A DNA stretch of 29,113 nt from Cryptobacterium sp. CAG:338. Its GTDB lineage: Bacteria > Actinomycetota > Coriobacteriia > Coriobacteriales > Eggerthellaceae. Within the stretch, counting starts at the first letter, position 1. Every line of letters begins with the position of its first letter. Below are positions 1 to 7,888 of this stretch, piece by piece. Location of the stretch: NCBI GenBank assembly GCA_000435475.1, contig FR896076.1:52932-82044 (forward strand), read 5' to 3'. The translations under genes and the position numbers were made by a program. The notes beneath the pieces are model-generated. The model saw only the letters and a list, made by a program, of their open reading frames with translations, had not been told where the DNA came from and did not search any database.

Positions 1-419
1 CCAATTTGAAATCAGTGTTTTTTGCCTGTCAGTGGTTTTTCAAACATCATCTTGCGGCAGGCACTACGGGAAACGTGGTGAATATTGCTTCGGTAAGTTC
101 AGTAACCTATGTGCCTGATAATGCTCTTTATAATGTCAGCAAGGCAGGCGTGGTTACTCTTACGAAAACCTTTGCTCGCGATATGGGCAAGCACGGAATT
201 CGCGTAAATGCAGTGGGACCAGGGAGTATTCCGACCGACTTAAACGCTGCGTTGTATGCTGATCCTCAAAAAGAAATTGAGCTGTGTGACAAAATTCCTC
301 TTGGTCGTCGTGGCACAAAAGACGATATTGCAAATTGTGTTTTGTTCCTTGCGAGCGAAGAGTCCAGTTATTTAACGGGTCAGGTTGTTTATGCCGAGGG
401 TGGTTGGCTGCTCGTTTAA
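1..419 (+). CDS. Short-chain dehydrogenase/reductase, 3' part
   Basis: C-terminal part of a classical SDR oxidoreductase (NAD(P)-dependent alcohol/ketone interconversion); the N-terminal Rossmann glycine motif lies outside the window. The reading frame enters at base 3 (AAT, Asn), before any start codon, so the gene is cut by the window edge. The SDR catalytic tetrad can be followed: Asn in NLKSVFF, Ser in NIASVSS, and Tyr and Lys in YNVSK. The RVNAVGPGSIPTDL stretch is the usual PG segment after the active site, and LTGQVVYAEGGW is the usual SDR C-terminus. It ends at TAA 417-419, 42 bases before the next gene on the same strand. The family is clear; the substrate cannot be told. Confidence 0.93.
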   Translation, partial: NLKSVFFACQWFFKHHLAAGTTGNVVNIASVSSVTYVPDNALYNVSKAGVVTLTKTFARDMGKHGIRVNAVGPGSIPTDLNAALYADPQKEIELCDKIPLGRRGTKDDIANCVLFLASEESSYLTGQVVYAEGGWLLV

Positions 420-461
420 GAGAAGTACTCTATGACCTGGGAATAGTAGAGGGGTACGTTT

Positions 462-2072
462 ATGAATGAAATAAAATGTCCGCATTGCGGAAAAGTCTTT
501 CAAGTTGATGAATCTGGCTTTGCTGATATCGTAAAACAGATAAGGGATAGCGAATTTCAACGCGAATTAGCTGAGCGCGAAAAGCTCATGCAGGCAGATA
601 AAGAACAAGCACTAGCGTTAGCTCAATCTCAAGCGCAGGGAAAACTTCAGGAGTCTCTTGCGAAAAAAGATGCTTCTATGCAGCAAGGGCTTGCTCAGCG
701 TGATGCGGTGATAGCGGAGCTAAAGGCGCAGATTGATGCTCTGGCAAACGAAAAAGAGCTCTATGCGCAAAATGCTGTTGCAAAGATAGAACGCGAGCGT
801 GATACCTTAAAAGCTCAGGCAGACCAGATGCGCGCTTCACTTGAAGCGCAGCTGGCTCAACAAAAAGATGCGGCAGCTTTGGCGCAGGCCCAATTGACAT
901 CAACGCTGAAAGGGGATGCTGCAGCAAAAGATCAACGTATTGCCGAACTGGAAACGCAGTTGGACAGTCAAAAAGCAGCCTTTATTGCCGAAAAGGAATT
1001 GGCGGTAGCACAAGCTAAAACCGAAATCGAAAAAGAACGTGATGCGCTTAAAGCGCAAATCGAACGCGAGCGAGATACCTTCAACGCTCAGCTAAACCAC
1101 GAGCGCGATGCTTTTAAGACAAAAATTGAACACGAACGTGAGGCAAGCAAGGCGCAGATAGCACTTAAAGAGGCGGAAAAAAATCAGCGCGAGAATGAAC
1201 TTAAAGCCCAGATGGCAGAAAAGATTCGCGCAAAAGATGAAATGATCGCCTATAAAGAGCAAGAGATCGAGCGCTATCGAGACATGAAGGCGCGCCTATC
1301 AACCAAGATGCTTGGTGAAACACTCGAGCAGCACTGCGAGATCGAGTTTAATCGTTTGCGTGCTACGGCTTTTCAGCATGCTTATTTTGAAAAGGATAAT
1401 GACGCTTCGTCGGGAAGCAAGGGCGACTACATTTTCCGCGAAACCGATAACGAAGGAAATGAGCTCGTCTCCATTATGTTTGAGATGAAAAACGAACAGG
1501 ATGATTCAACTCATCGACACAAAAACGAAGACTTTTTCAAGAAGCTCGACGCTGATCGTAGAAAAAAGAATTGCGAATATGCAGTATTGGTGTCCTTGTT
1601 GGAACCTGACAGCGAACTCTACAATACCGGTATTGTAGATGTGTCCTATCGCTACGAGAAAATGTATGTTATTCGTCCTCAGTTTTTTATTCCTCTTATC
1701 AGTATTTTGCGTAACACTTCTCAAAGTGCGTTGGAATACAAAGCAGAACTTGCATTAGTGAAAAAGCAAAATATTGATATCACTAATTTTGAAAACGAGA
1801 TGGAAGATTTCAAACAAAAGTTTGGGCGAAACTATCGTTTGGCAAGCGAGAAGTTTAAAAAGGCAATCGATGAAATCGACAAGACTATCGACCATCTTTT
1901 GAAAACTAAAGAAGCTTTACTTGGTTCGGAAAATAATCTTCGCCTCGCAAATGATAAGGCAGAAGCGCTTACCATTAAAAAACTGACACGTAATAATCCT
2001 ACTATGAAAGCAAAGTTTGAGGAGCTCCATTCGGATCCGGCGCTTAAGGCTGCTGAAGATAGCGAAGAGTAA
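462..2072 (+). CDS. DUF2130 family protein: CxxC N-terminus, long coiled coil, nuclease-like C-terminal domain
   Basis: 536 residues of unknown function. Residues 6-9 form a CPHC knuckle, the start of a zinc-ribbon-like tip. Residues about 25-290 are a highly charged coiled coil rich in Ala, Glu, Lys and Gln, with recurring IERERD-type heptads. The C-terminal domain matches DUF2130: GDYIFRE (Asp322), then IMFEMKNE (Glu341, Lys343), then DADRRKKNCEYAVLVS and a conserved YVIRPQFFIPLI stretch. The Asp...Glu-x-Lys spacing resembles a PD-(D/E)XK nuclease core, which I infer and cannot prove here. The AGAGGGG at 448-454 sits 7 bases before the ATG and fixes the start. A second short coiled coil lies near residues 445-500. 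Cytoplasmic by composition, with no signal peptide or membrane segment. Confidence 0.9.
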   Translation: MNEIKCPHCGKVFQVDESGFADIVKQIRDSEFQRELAEREKLMQADKEQALALAQSQAQGKLQESLAKKDASMQQGLAQRDAVIAELKAQIDALANEKELYAQNAVAKIERERDTLKAQADQMRASLEAQLAQQKDAAALAQAQLTSTLKGDAAAKDQRIAELETQLDSQKAAFIAEKELAVAQAKTEIEKERDALKAQIERERDTFNAQLNHERDAFKTKIEHEREASKAQIALKEAEKNQRENELKAQMAEKIRAKDEMIAYKEQEIERYRDMKARLSTKMLGETLEQHCEIEFNRLRATAFQHAYFEKDNDASSGSKGDYIFRETDNEGNELVSIMFEMKNEQDDSTHRHKNEDFFKKLDADRRKKNCEYAVLVSLLEPDSELYNTGIVDVSYRYEKMYVIRPQFFIPLISILRNTSQSALEYKAELALVKKQNIDITNFENEMEDFKQKFGRNYRLASEKFKKAIDEIDKTIDHLLKTKEALLGSENNLRLANDKAEALTIKKLTRNNPTMKAKFEELHSDPALKAAEDSEE

Positions 2073-2171
2073 ACCGATTTGTTCGTTTTGCCATTACAAT
2101 AGTGGGGTAACAAGCGAATGTGGTAAATCTTTACGACTGTGATATCAAAAATGGGTAAAGAGGGGATTGTC

Positions 2172-3068
2172 GTGGCTAAAAAGGGGAATAAGAAAAAATC
2201 AGGAAAGAAAGCAGAGCAGAAGCTGATCGACGATGCTTTTCGCGAAAAGCTTGCAGCTATTCTTGCTGAAACTGCTCAGGATAAAGTAACGGACACTAAA
2301 GATTCTCCTCTTGGTGCTGCGTATCGTCGCGGTCCGGTACTTATGCGTGGTTCTATGATTCCTCAGGACAACACCACGGGCAACCTGATCGCAAGCTCTC
2401 ACGATCGTCATGATACGGACTGGTTGCATGCAGACCCTTGGCGCGTTATGCGAATTCAGGCTGAATTTGTAGATGGATTTGGGGCATTAGCGGAAGTTGG
2501 CCCTGCTATTGCGGTGTTCGGATCGGCTCGCACTGAACCAACTGACCTCTATTATGAAGAGGCTGTTTTAACGGGAGCTTTACTTGCCAATCAAGGTGTT
2601 GCTGTTATTACTGGTGGAGGACCAGGCATTATGGAGGCAGCAAATCGCGGTGCTGCGCTAGCAGGTGGTACTTCGATTGGTCTGGCTATTGAGTTGCCCC
2701 ATGAAGAACAACTCAACGAGTGGGTTAATCTAGGAATGACTTTCCGCTATTTCTTTGTTCGAAAAACGATGTTCGTCAAGTATTCATCGGGAGCCATCTT
2801 CTTCCCAGGCGGCTTTGGAACACTTGATGAAATGTACGAGCTGCTTGTGTTGGTACAAACGCACAAAGTGGCAAATATGCCTATGGTGTTGTTTGGTAAA
2901 GAATATTGGAGTGGTCTTATGAACTGGACGCAATCCATTCTTGCCGAACGGGGAATGATCGATGAACTCGATACGAGTCTTGTAGTTTTGACTGATGATC
3001 CAGAAGAGGCAGTTCGTGTGGCTCTGAGCACTACCAAGCTTAACAAGCCAAAAAAGTCATACTTATAA
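2172..3068 (+). CDS. LOG family protein (putative nucleoside 5'-monophosphate phosphoribohydrolase)
   Basis: Rossmann-like protein of the LOG (LONELY GUY/TIGR00730) family, whose characterised members release the base from nucleoside 5'-monophosphates. Both hallmarks are present: GGGPGIMEAANRG from residue 148 and PGGFGTLDE at residues 212-220. The preceding AVFGSART strand is also typical. I chose the GTG at 2172 because AAAGAGGGG at 2157-2165 lies 6 bases upstream, giving 298 residues (MAKKGNKKKSG...); in-frame starts at 2139 (GTG) and 2151 (ATG) lack a good ribosome site. About 70 residues precede the core, beginning with a Lys-rich stretch, so the protein is longer than minimal LOG enzymes. 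It follows the DUF2130 gene by 99 bases with no obvious terminator between. The true substrate is unknown. Confidence 0.9.
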   Translation: MAKKGNKKKSGKKAEQKLIDDAFREKLAAILAETAQDKVTDTKDSPLGAAYRRGPVLMRGSMIPQDNTTGNLIASSHDRHDTDWLHADPWRVMRIQAEFVDGFGALAEVGPAIAVFGSARTEPTDLYYEEAVLTGALLANQGVAVITGGGPGIMEAANRGAALAGGTSIGLAIELPHEEQLNEWVNLGMTFRYFFVRKTMFVKYSSGAIFFPGGFGTLDEMYELLVLVQTHKVANMPMVLFGKEYWSGLMNWTQSILAERGMIDELDTSLVVLTDDPEEAVRVALSTTKLNKPKKSYL

Positions 3069-3074
3069 GGAAAT

Positions 3075-3290
3075 TGCGCGGGCATCGTACAGACAGCGTG
3101 TAGGTATACTGCGGACAGTGCGCAGACAGCGTGTAGGCACCGCGCCGGCAGCGTTGGTATCGCGCAGGCATCGTACAGCTAGTGCATAGAGTTGCATAGG
3201 CAACCACACAGATAAGCCATAAACCAGCGCATTAACCGTGCACAGGCCGTGTACAAACAGCGCGTAGATCATTGCGACGGGCCATGCATT
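3075..3290. repeat. Degenerate short-period repeat filling a convergent spacer
   Basis: The spacer between the LOG gene and tcdA is built from imperfect copies of GCGYAGGCATCGTACAG-like blocks with a roughly 10-12-base rhythm. Clear duplicated words are CAGACAGCGTGTAGG(T/C)A at 3090-3106 and 3123-3139 (33 bases apart) and GGCATCGTACAG at 3081-3092 and 3167-3178 (86 bases apart). Further decayed units such as GCATAGGCAAC and GTGCACAGGCCGTGTAC continue to about 3290. I see no gene, RNA gene or clean terminator in it. Confidence 0.6.
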
Positions 3291-3309
3291 ATCAATGATT
3301 GTTTGCAGC

Positions 3310-4131
3310 CTAGTTTGTGCTAGTAGCTTTATCTGTTAACGAGCGAACTACTTCAGCGGCAAGGGCAAGCCCCATTGCACAAGGAACAAAAGCATTCGAT
3401 CCTGGAGTTGAACGACGACCTTTATGTGGAGTTGTACTTTCTGCGTGTGGAGCTGCGCTGTCTGCGTTCAGGGTTGAATGACTGTCGGCGCAAGTAGGCT
3501 GACTTTCTGTTACCTGCTCCTGATTTTCCTGTTTCTCGTCTGGTGTTATTGAAGGTTCGGTTGAATAGCAGACTTTAACGTGCTCAATGCCTCGTTTTCG
3601 CAATTCTTTGCGCATGATGCGAGCGAGACGACAAACTGAGGTTTCAGAAATGTCGGCGATGCGTAGGGCGGTAGGATCGGTTTTATTTCCTGCACCCATT
3701 GCGCTAATAATGGGCACCCCCGCATTTTTAGCGCACATGATTAGCTCCAGTTTTGCCGTTACGGTGTCAATGGCATCTACGATGTAGTCATAGCATGAAA
3801 AATCGAATTGCGGTGCCGTTTCAGGAAGAAAGAAACAATCATGTTTTTTTATTTTGCATTGAGGGTTGATGCTTGCCAGACGCTTTTCCATGGCATCAAT
3901 TTTGCGCATTCCTACGGTATTTTGAGTAGCAATAATTTGTCGATTGAGGTTAGTGAGATCAACCACATCATGATCGATGATATCGATGGAACCAAGACCT
4001 GTTCGTACAAGAGCTTCGCATACCTGTCCACCAACGCCACCAAGGCCAAATACTGCAACGCGGGCATTTTGCAAAGATTCGACTCCGGCATCACCATATA
4101 TGAGTCGGCTTCGTGAAAACTGGTCTGTCAT
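3310..4131 (-). CDS. tcdA: TcdA-like tRNA threonylcarbamoyladenosine dehydratase (ThiF/MoeB fold)
   Basis: E1-like adenylating enzyme; TcdA/CsdL proteins use ATP to cyclise the t6A37 modification of tRNA to ct6A. Visible features: QFSRSRLIYGDAGVESL at the N-terminus, the nucleotide-binding GLGGVGGQV from residue 29, DHDVVDLTNLNRQI (the E1-family acidic/Asn-Arg stretch), GMRKIDAM, NPQCKI, and YDYIVDAIDTVTAK. The SAMGAGNKTDPTALRIADISET segment and the C-terminal GSNAFVPCAMGLALAAEVV match TcdA rather than MoeB or ThiF. Between STEPS and GSNAFVP lies a low-complexity insert of about 45 residues rich in Ser, Thr, Glu, Ala and Pro. AAAGGA five bases before the ATG supports the start. It is transcribed alone, towards the repeat spacer. 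Confidence 0.88.
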   Translation of the reverse strand: MTDQFSRSRLIYGDAGVESLQNARVAVFGLGGVGGQVCEALVRTGLGSIDIIDHDVVDLTNLNRQIIATQNTVGMRKIDAMEKRLASINPQCKIKKHDCFFLPETAPQFDFSCYDYIVDAIDTVTAKLELIMCAKNAGVPIISAMGAGNKTDPTALRIADISETSVCRLARIMRKELRKRGIEHVKVCYSTEPSITPDEKQENQEQVTESQPTCADSHSTLNADSAAPHAESTTPHKGRRSTPGSNAFVPCAMGLALAAEVVRSLTDKATSTN

Positions 4132-4230
4132 GATAGTCCTTTCACAGAAAATGGTGCTGTGTCATCATAGCAGGGACTAAGAGATCTGCCGAATAGTGCA
4201 ACAATGTTTTAGGTAGGCACAGAATATAGG

Positions 4231-5685
4231 ATGAATACCGTGAGTTACGAAATAACAAATGAAGAAATAGAAACCTTTATTAGTCAAAATTGGGATGAAT
4301 TTATAGCAGATGCAGAACGCTTAATTGCGATTGATAGCTCCTTGGATAAGCAGCATGCTTGTGACGGAGCACCATTTGGCCCTGGTCCGCGCAGAGCCCT
4401 TGATGAAATGTTAGGGATTGCTAAGCGTTTTGGCTTTATGACTTTCGATGGTGATGGTTATGCAGGATATGCCGATATTGCTGGACAAAGCGGGCAGCAG
4501 CTTGGTGTGATAGGTCATGTTGATGTGGTACCAGCGGGTATAGGTTGGACCTTTGAACCCTTTCAGCTTACTCACAAGGACGGGATATTTATTGGTCGGG
4601 GAACTGCTGATGACAAAATTCCTCTCTTGAGCGCTTTATATGCGGTTAAGTTTTGGCTTGAAAAGGGAATTTCTCTCAATCACGACATTCGTTTTATCGT
4701 TGGCTGCAACGAAGAAACGGGCATGGAGGACGTTTCCTATTACTTGGCCCATAATGATTCGCCAGATTTTCTGTTTACCCCCGATGCGGATTTTCCTCTT
4801 TGCTACGGAGAGAAGGGTTTGTTTGGAGTTACGCTGAAGCGTGATTTCGAGACAGTAGAAGAACGTACAAACAATGCGGTAGTGTCTTTTGAAGGAGGAA
4901 TTGCCACCAATGCAGTTCCTGCGTTAGCCCAGGCGTTGGTCAAAACAACTCGTGAAGATATCGAAGAAGCTTTGAGGACTTGCGCTAATCCTGATCGTAT
5001 TACCTTCGAAGAAAAAGCAGAGGGATTTTTTATTTCCGCAACAGGAGTGAGTGGACACGCTTCGCTACCGGAAGGCACGGTGAATGCGATAGGAGTATTA
5101 GCCGATTTCCTCGCGCGCTTAAGTGCCTGCTCTTCTGAAGAGCAGCAATGGTTTGCATTTGTGGCTGATTTGACTCAATCAAACGATGGGTCGGCAGTAG
5201 GTATTGCTTCCGCTGACAAGGATTTCGGCAGCTTGACCAGCGTTGTTGGAACCATGAAGAAGATGGGTGACGCTTATATTCTTACTGACGATATTCGTTT
5301 CCCTGCTTCAATTTCGGGAACTGAATTGCAAGAGGCATTTGAAAAGGTTGCTTTTCAAAGAGGAGCTTCAGTTGAAATTACGCGCAATCAAGACCCATTC
5401 TTAGTGAATCCAAACACCGCTCCAGTGCAAGCGCTTGTAGATGCCTATCAAGAAGCAACTGGTTTGGAAGTTCGTCCCTTTACTATGGGTGGAGCTACCT
5501 ATGCGCGCGAATTTCCTCACGCTGTAAGTTTTGGCCCAGCAGATCCAGAAGTTATTAAGGTTCCTGACTGGGTGGGCGAGATGCACGGAGCAGACGAAGG
5601 GGTAAGCGAAGAAGCTATCAAGCATGCAATTCGCATCTATATTCGTGCGTTTGGTAATTTGGCGCAGGTCGACAAATTATCCTAG
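4231..5685 (+). CDS. pepV: PepV-like M20 family dipeptidase
   Basis: Dinuclear-zinc M20A dipeptidase of the PepV/Sapep group, which cleaves dipeptides in the cytoplasm. At 484 residues it is close to the family's usual 465-470. Metal and catalytic residues visible: His96 and Asp98 in GHVDVVPAG, Asp127 in GRGTADDKIP, the Glu161-Glu162 pair in CNEETGMED, Asp185 in TPDADFP, and a C-terminal His in EMHGADEGV. The ID(T/S)SS region, the lid-domain insert and GGATYAREFPHAVSFGP are as in PepV. The usual Gly after DDK is Ile here. Two starts are possible: ATG 4231 with no close ribosome site, or GTG 4240 with TAGGA 8 bases upstream. The difference is only three residues. It converges on the PHP gene. 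Confidence 0.93.
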   Translation: MNTVSYEITNEEIETFISQNWDEFIADAERLIAIDSSLDKQHACDGAPFGPGPRRALDEMLGIAKRFGFMTFDGDGYAGYADIAGQSGQQLGVIGHVDVVPAGIGWTFEPFQLTHKDGIFIGRGTADDKIPLLSALYAVKFWLEKGISLNHDIRFIVGCNEETGMEDVSYYLAHNDSPDFLFTPDADFPLCYGEKGLFGVTLKRDFETVEERTNNAVVSFEGGIATNAVPALAQALVKTTREDIEEALRTCANPDRITFEEKAEGFFISATGVSGHASLPEGTVNAIGVLADFLARLSACSSEEQQWFAFVADLTQSNDGSAVGIASADKDFGSLTSVVGTMKKMGDAYILTDDIRFPASISGTELQEAFEKVAFQRGASVEITRNQDPFLVNPNTAPVQALVDAYQEATGLEVRPFTMGGATYAREFPHAVSFGPADPEVIKVPDWVGEMHGADEGVSEEAIKHAIRIYIRAFGNLAQVDKLS

Positions 5686-5720
5686 CAGGTTGTTTTGGTA
5701 AGCCAAAAGAAGAAGCAGTA

Positions 5721-6548
5721 TTAGCCAAGAGGAATGGAACGCCAGGTTCCATAGGGTGTGGGCACGTCAATAGATGAGTATCCTACGCTTCGAGCAAACT
5801 GATAGGCATCTTCGATGTGGGCACCAATCCTTGACGCATGATGCGCATCGGATCCTACGGTGAGGGGAACACCTGTGGCCTGGAATTCACTCAGAAGTGC
5901 TTTGCAGGGATAGAAGTCTTCAAACTTTTTCATAAGTCCGGCAGTGTTTATTTCTACGCGGACACTACCCTCGTGAGCAGCTTCTGCCATTTCCTTATAG
6001 AGCGGCGTTAGATCAATGGTTGGTTGATATCCTTCAGTGCTGAAGAGCCGTGGAAGATCGGGATGTGCCATCGAATCAAAGATTCCACTACGGGCAGCCG
6101 TGCACCATTCCTTTGCGTAATAACACCACAGAGCATTTGCTCCTAGTTCTTCCCATATTTCGGTATGCTCATCCCAGTCGATTGGTTTTTCTTGCAGGTA
6201 GTGAATAGAGCCGAGCAAAAGGGTGGGGCGATAATCGGCTTCGCCAGAAAAGGTAGCACGAAGCGACTTGAGATCATTTTCGCAGCCGTGGTACCAGTCT
6301 GCCTCCAGTCCACTAATTATTTCTAGATCAGGATAGTGTTCGCGAAGTTGAGCGACGCTTCTCAAGTAATGCTTTAGCTGGTTATGAGCTATTGAGCAGT
6401 CAATAAAATCAGGGCGCCCCCAATGATCGGTGCAAGCAATGGTGGTTATGCCTGCGCTCAGGGCTGCTTCCATGTTTTCCTTTAGGGTGCTTCCCCCGTC
6501 GGAAAAAACGCTATGAGTGTGGCAATCAACAAGTTCGATAGTATTCAT
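5721..6548 (-). CDS. PHP-domain phosphatase (histidinol-phosphatase-like)
   Basis: PHP-family metal-dependent phosphoesterase of the HisJ/HisK type; histidinol phosphate is the best-known substrate, but none of the neighbours belongs to histidine synthesis, so the substrate is open. Metal-site motifs: DCHTHSVFSDGG near the N-terminus (His10, His12), ACTDHWG, SGLEADW, LLGSIHYL, DSMAHPDL, VEINTAG and GSDAHH near the C-terminus, in the family order. I chose the ATG at 6548 (275 residues) because AAAGGA lies 5 bases upstream; the frame stays open to 6722, but that extension overlaps the TetR gene and has no PHP similarity. It sits 43 bases downstream of the TetR gene on the same strand, so the two may be co-transcribed. 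Confidence 0.88.
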   Translation of the reverse strand: MNTIELVDCHTHSVFSDGGSTLKENMEAALSAGITTIACTDHWGRPDFIDCSIAHNQLKHYLRSVAQLREHYPDLEIISGLEADWYHGCENDLKSLRATFSGEADYRPTLLLGSIHYLQEKPIDWDEHTEIWEELGANALWCYYAKEWCTAARSGIFDSMAHPDLPRLFSTEGYQPTIDLTPLYKEMAEAAHEGSVRVEINTAGLMKKFEDFYPCKALLSEFQATGVPLTVGSDAHHASRIGAHIEDAYQFARSVGYSSIDVPTPYGTWRSIPLG

Positions 6549-6591
6549 GAGTTTCCTTTGCTGAATGGTGGGGAAGCCTGCATTTGTTTGC

Positions 6592-7173
6592 TCACTGAAG
6601 TGATGGCCCCTTATCGAAGAGACGTTCGAGTAGCGCGAAAAGCACCTCAACCGAACCATCGCTTCTGCGGTGCCCTTCAAGGAGGTTTTTCCAGATAAAA
6701 GCGCAGAGGCGGGATGGCTCAAGGGGTCCTACTAACTGTTCGTGGGGAATGGTCTTATCACGTATTAAAACAAGTTGAAGGCCTTTCTCTATATGAGCAA
6801 AATAGGAACTTTCTTCCTCGTGCGCTACGGCAAGGCTTTGAGCATCGAGAGACTTCATTTGGCCAGACCAAGTTTGCTGGAAGTGCTTGATTGGTTGCTC
6901 CATACGTTCGGATAAGCGGTGGCAGAACGAAAGAAAGTCTTCGTCTTGCTTTGCGTGTAATTCGTTTTTATCGAGGGCTTGTTCCCAGTACCGTCCGACA
7001 ACTTCCGAGATGAGATGTGCTTTCGAGGGAAAATAGTTATATACCGATCCCACAGAAACGGAGCAAGCATCTGCCACCTCGCGAATGCCTAGGCCGGCAA
7101 GACCTTTCTCGCTGGCTATTGCGAAGGCGACCTCGAGGATATTGTCTTTGCTGATGATAGCCTTGTTTCCCAT
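6592..7173 (-). CDS. TetR/AcrR family transcriptional regulator
   Basis: 193-residue regulator with an N-terminal TetR helix-turn-helix: residues about 8-55 include GIREVADACSVSVGSVYNYFPSKAHLISEVV, the family's diagnostic recognition-helix region. The C-terminal ligand domain is typical in length but not assignable to a ligand. GAGAGG six bases before the ATG fixes the start. It is transcribed away from hsmA (7388), and the interval between them carries two TGAAC...GTTCA palindromes, so it is a good candidate to control hsmA and itself. The PHP gene follows 43 bases downstream. Which of the two TetR proteins flanking hsmA binds these palindromes is inference. Confidence 0.9.
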   Translation of the reverse strand: MGNKAIISKDNILEVAFAIASEKGLAGLGIREVADACSVSVGSVYNYFPSKAHLISEVVGRYWEQALDKNELHAKQDEDFLSFCHRLSERMEQPIKHFQQTWSGQMKSLDAQSLAVAHEEESSYFAHIEKGLQLVLIRDKTIPHEQLVGPLEPSRLCAFIWKNLLEGHRRSDGSVEVLFALLERLFDKGPSLQ

Positions 7174-7266
7174 AGGGATCCTCTCACTTCGTTTGAAAGC
7201 CTGTATGTATTGTAATGGCGAAGTGCTGGAATAAGAAAAATATAAGGAAAGAAATAAAGAAAGAGC

Positions 7267-7323
7267 TTGCGCTACGAAATTTTCGATCTATTATGAACAT
7301 AGTTCAATAATGAACATTGTTCA
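7267..7323 (+). promoter_or_regulatory. hsmA promoter with two tandem TetR-type operator palindromes
   Basis: TGAAC-ATA-GTTCA at 7294-7306 and TGAACATTGTTCA at 7311-7323 are both inverted repeats with identical outer arms, 17 bases apart start to start. A plausible promoter reads TTGCGC (7267-7272), 16 bases, TATTAT (7289-7294), so the first palindrome would cover the end of the -10 box and the transcription start. That arrangement is typical of repression by a TetR dimer. The palindromes are seen directly; the protein that binds them is inferred from position. Confidence 0.62.
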
Positions 7324-7380
7324 GAAAACAAGAGCAATCTTCAGAAAACTGGAGCATTGTTCAGAAGACAGGAGAGAAGA
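7321..7380 (+). repeat. Three tandem 20-bp repeats in the hsmA leader
   Basis: Three head-to-tail copies with a period of exactly 20 bases: TCAGAAAACAAGAGCAATCT (7321-7340), TCAGAAAACTGGAGCATTGT (7341-7360) and TCAGAAGACAGGAGAGAAGA (7361-7380). The first abuts the second operator palindrome, and the CATTGT-TCA word recurs at the unit 2/3 boundary, resembling half an operator. The third unit contains CAGGAG, probably part of the hsmA ribosome site. Confidence 0.75.
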
Positions 7381-7387
7381 TGATCTT

Positions 7388-7888
7388 ATGAGTGTCGAAC
7401 TTATTCTTGCAACGTCATCTATTACACTGGCACTTGTTTTCTATACGATCGGAGTTTTTAAAGAAAGAAAAGCAGGAATATTGCGCTTGAACCATGTTCT
7501 CTTTTTCTGGACCGGTTTGGTCTTTGATGTAACAGGAACCACCATCATGACTTCCATAGCGCAAAGTTCAGCTGCAGCGGCTGCAGCTGGTGATTTCGGT
7601 ATTCATGGGCTAACAGGACTTCTTGCCATCGTTTTAATGCTTATTCATGCCTCTTGGGCAACGATCACCTATCTGCGCCACAATAAGCACGGTCAAGAGG
7701 TGTTTCATAAATTCAGCACGTTTGTGTGGCTTGTTTGGCTTATTCCCTACATTATCGGAATGCTCATTGGAATCCCGATGATTCACTTGCAGTCTACGAC
7801 GGCGATTGTGATCAGTATTGTTGTGGTGGGGATAGTAGCGTTTTTGGTGCTTACTTCTTCTGGTACCAAGAAAGGGTCATCAAAATAA
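7388..7888 (+). CDS. hsmA: HsmA family (TIGR03987) membrane protein
   Basis: Small integral membrane protein of 166 residues matching the TIGR03987/HsmA family: ITLALVFYTIGVFKER, the LNHVLFFWTGLVFDVTGTTIM signature, and GLTGLLAIVLMLIHASWATITYLR. About five membrane segments are visible (residues roughly 4-24, 33-55, 74-97, 111-131, 139-159). Several His residues sit at membrane edges (NHVL, GIHG, LIHAS, LRHNKH), consistent with haem binding. In Clostridioides difficile HsmA is part of a haem-responsive system that protects from oxidative stress; the same role here is inference. The ATG at 7388 starts the family-conserved part; the frame stays open upstream to 7310, but that stretch is the repeat and operator region. 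The last 38 bases overlap the convergent TetR gene. Confidence 0.8.
   Translation: MSVELILATSSITLALVFYTIGVFKERKAGILRLNHVLFFWTGLVFDVTGTTIMTSIAQSSAAAAAAGDFGIHGLTGLLAIVLMLIHASWATITYLRHNKHGQEVFHKFSTFVWLVWLIPYIIGMLIGIPMIHLQSTTAIVISIVVVGIVAFLVLTSSGTKKGSSK

Noticed and set aside
5693..5708. TTTTGG-TAAG-CCAAAA hairpin between convergent pepV and PHP genes
   Set aside because: Only six base pairs and no T-run, so too weak to call a terminator.
6549..6722. N-terminal extension of the PHP protein
   Set aside because: It overlaps the TetR coding region, and the PHP fold starts directly at ATG 6548 with a good ribosome site.
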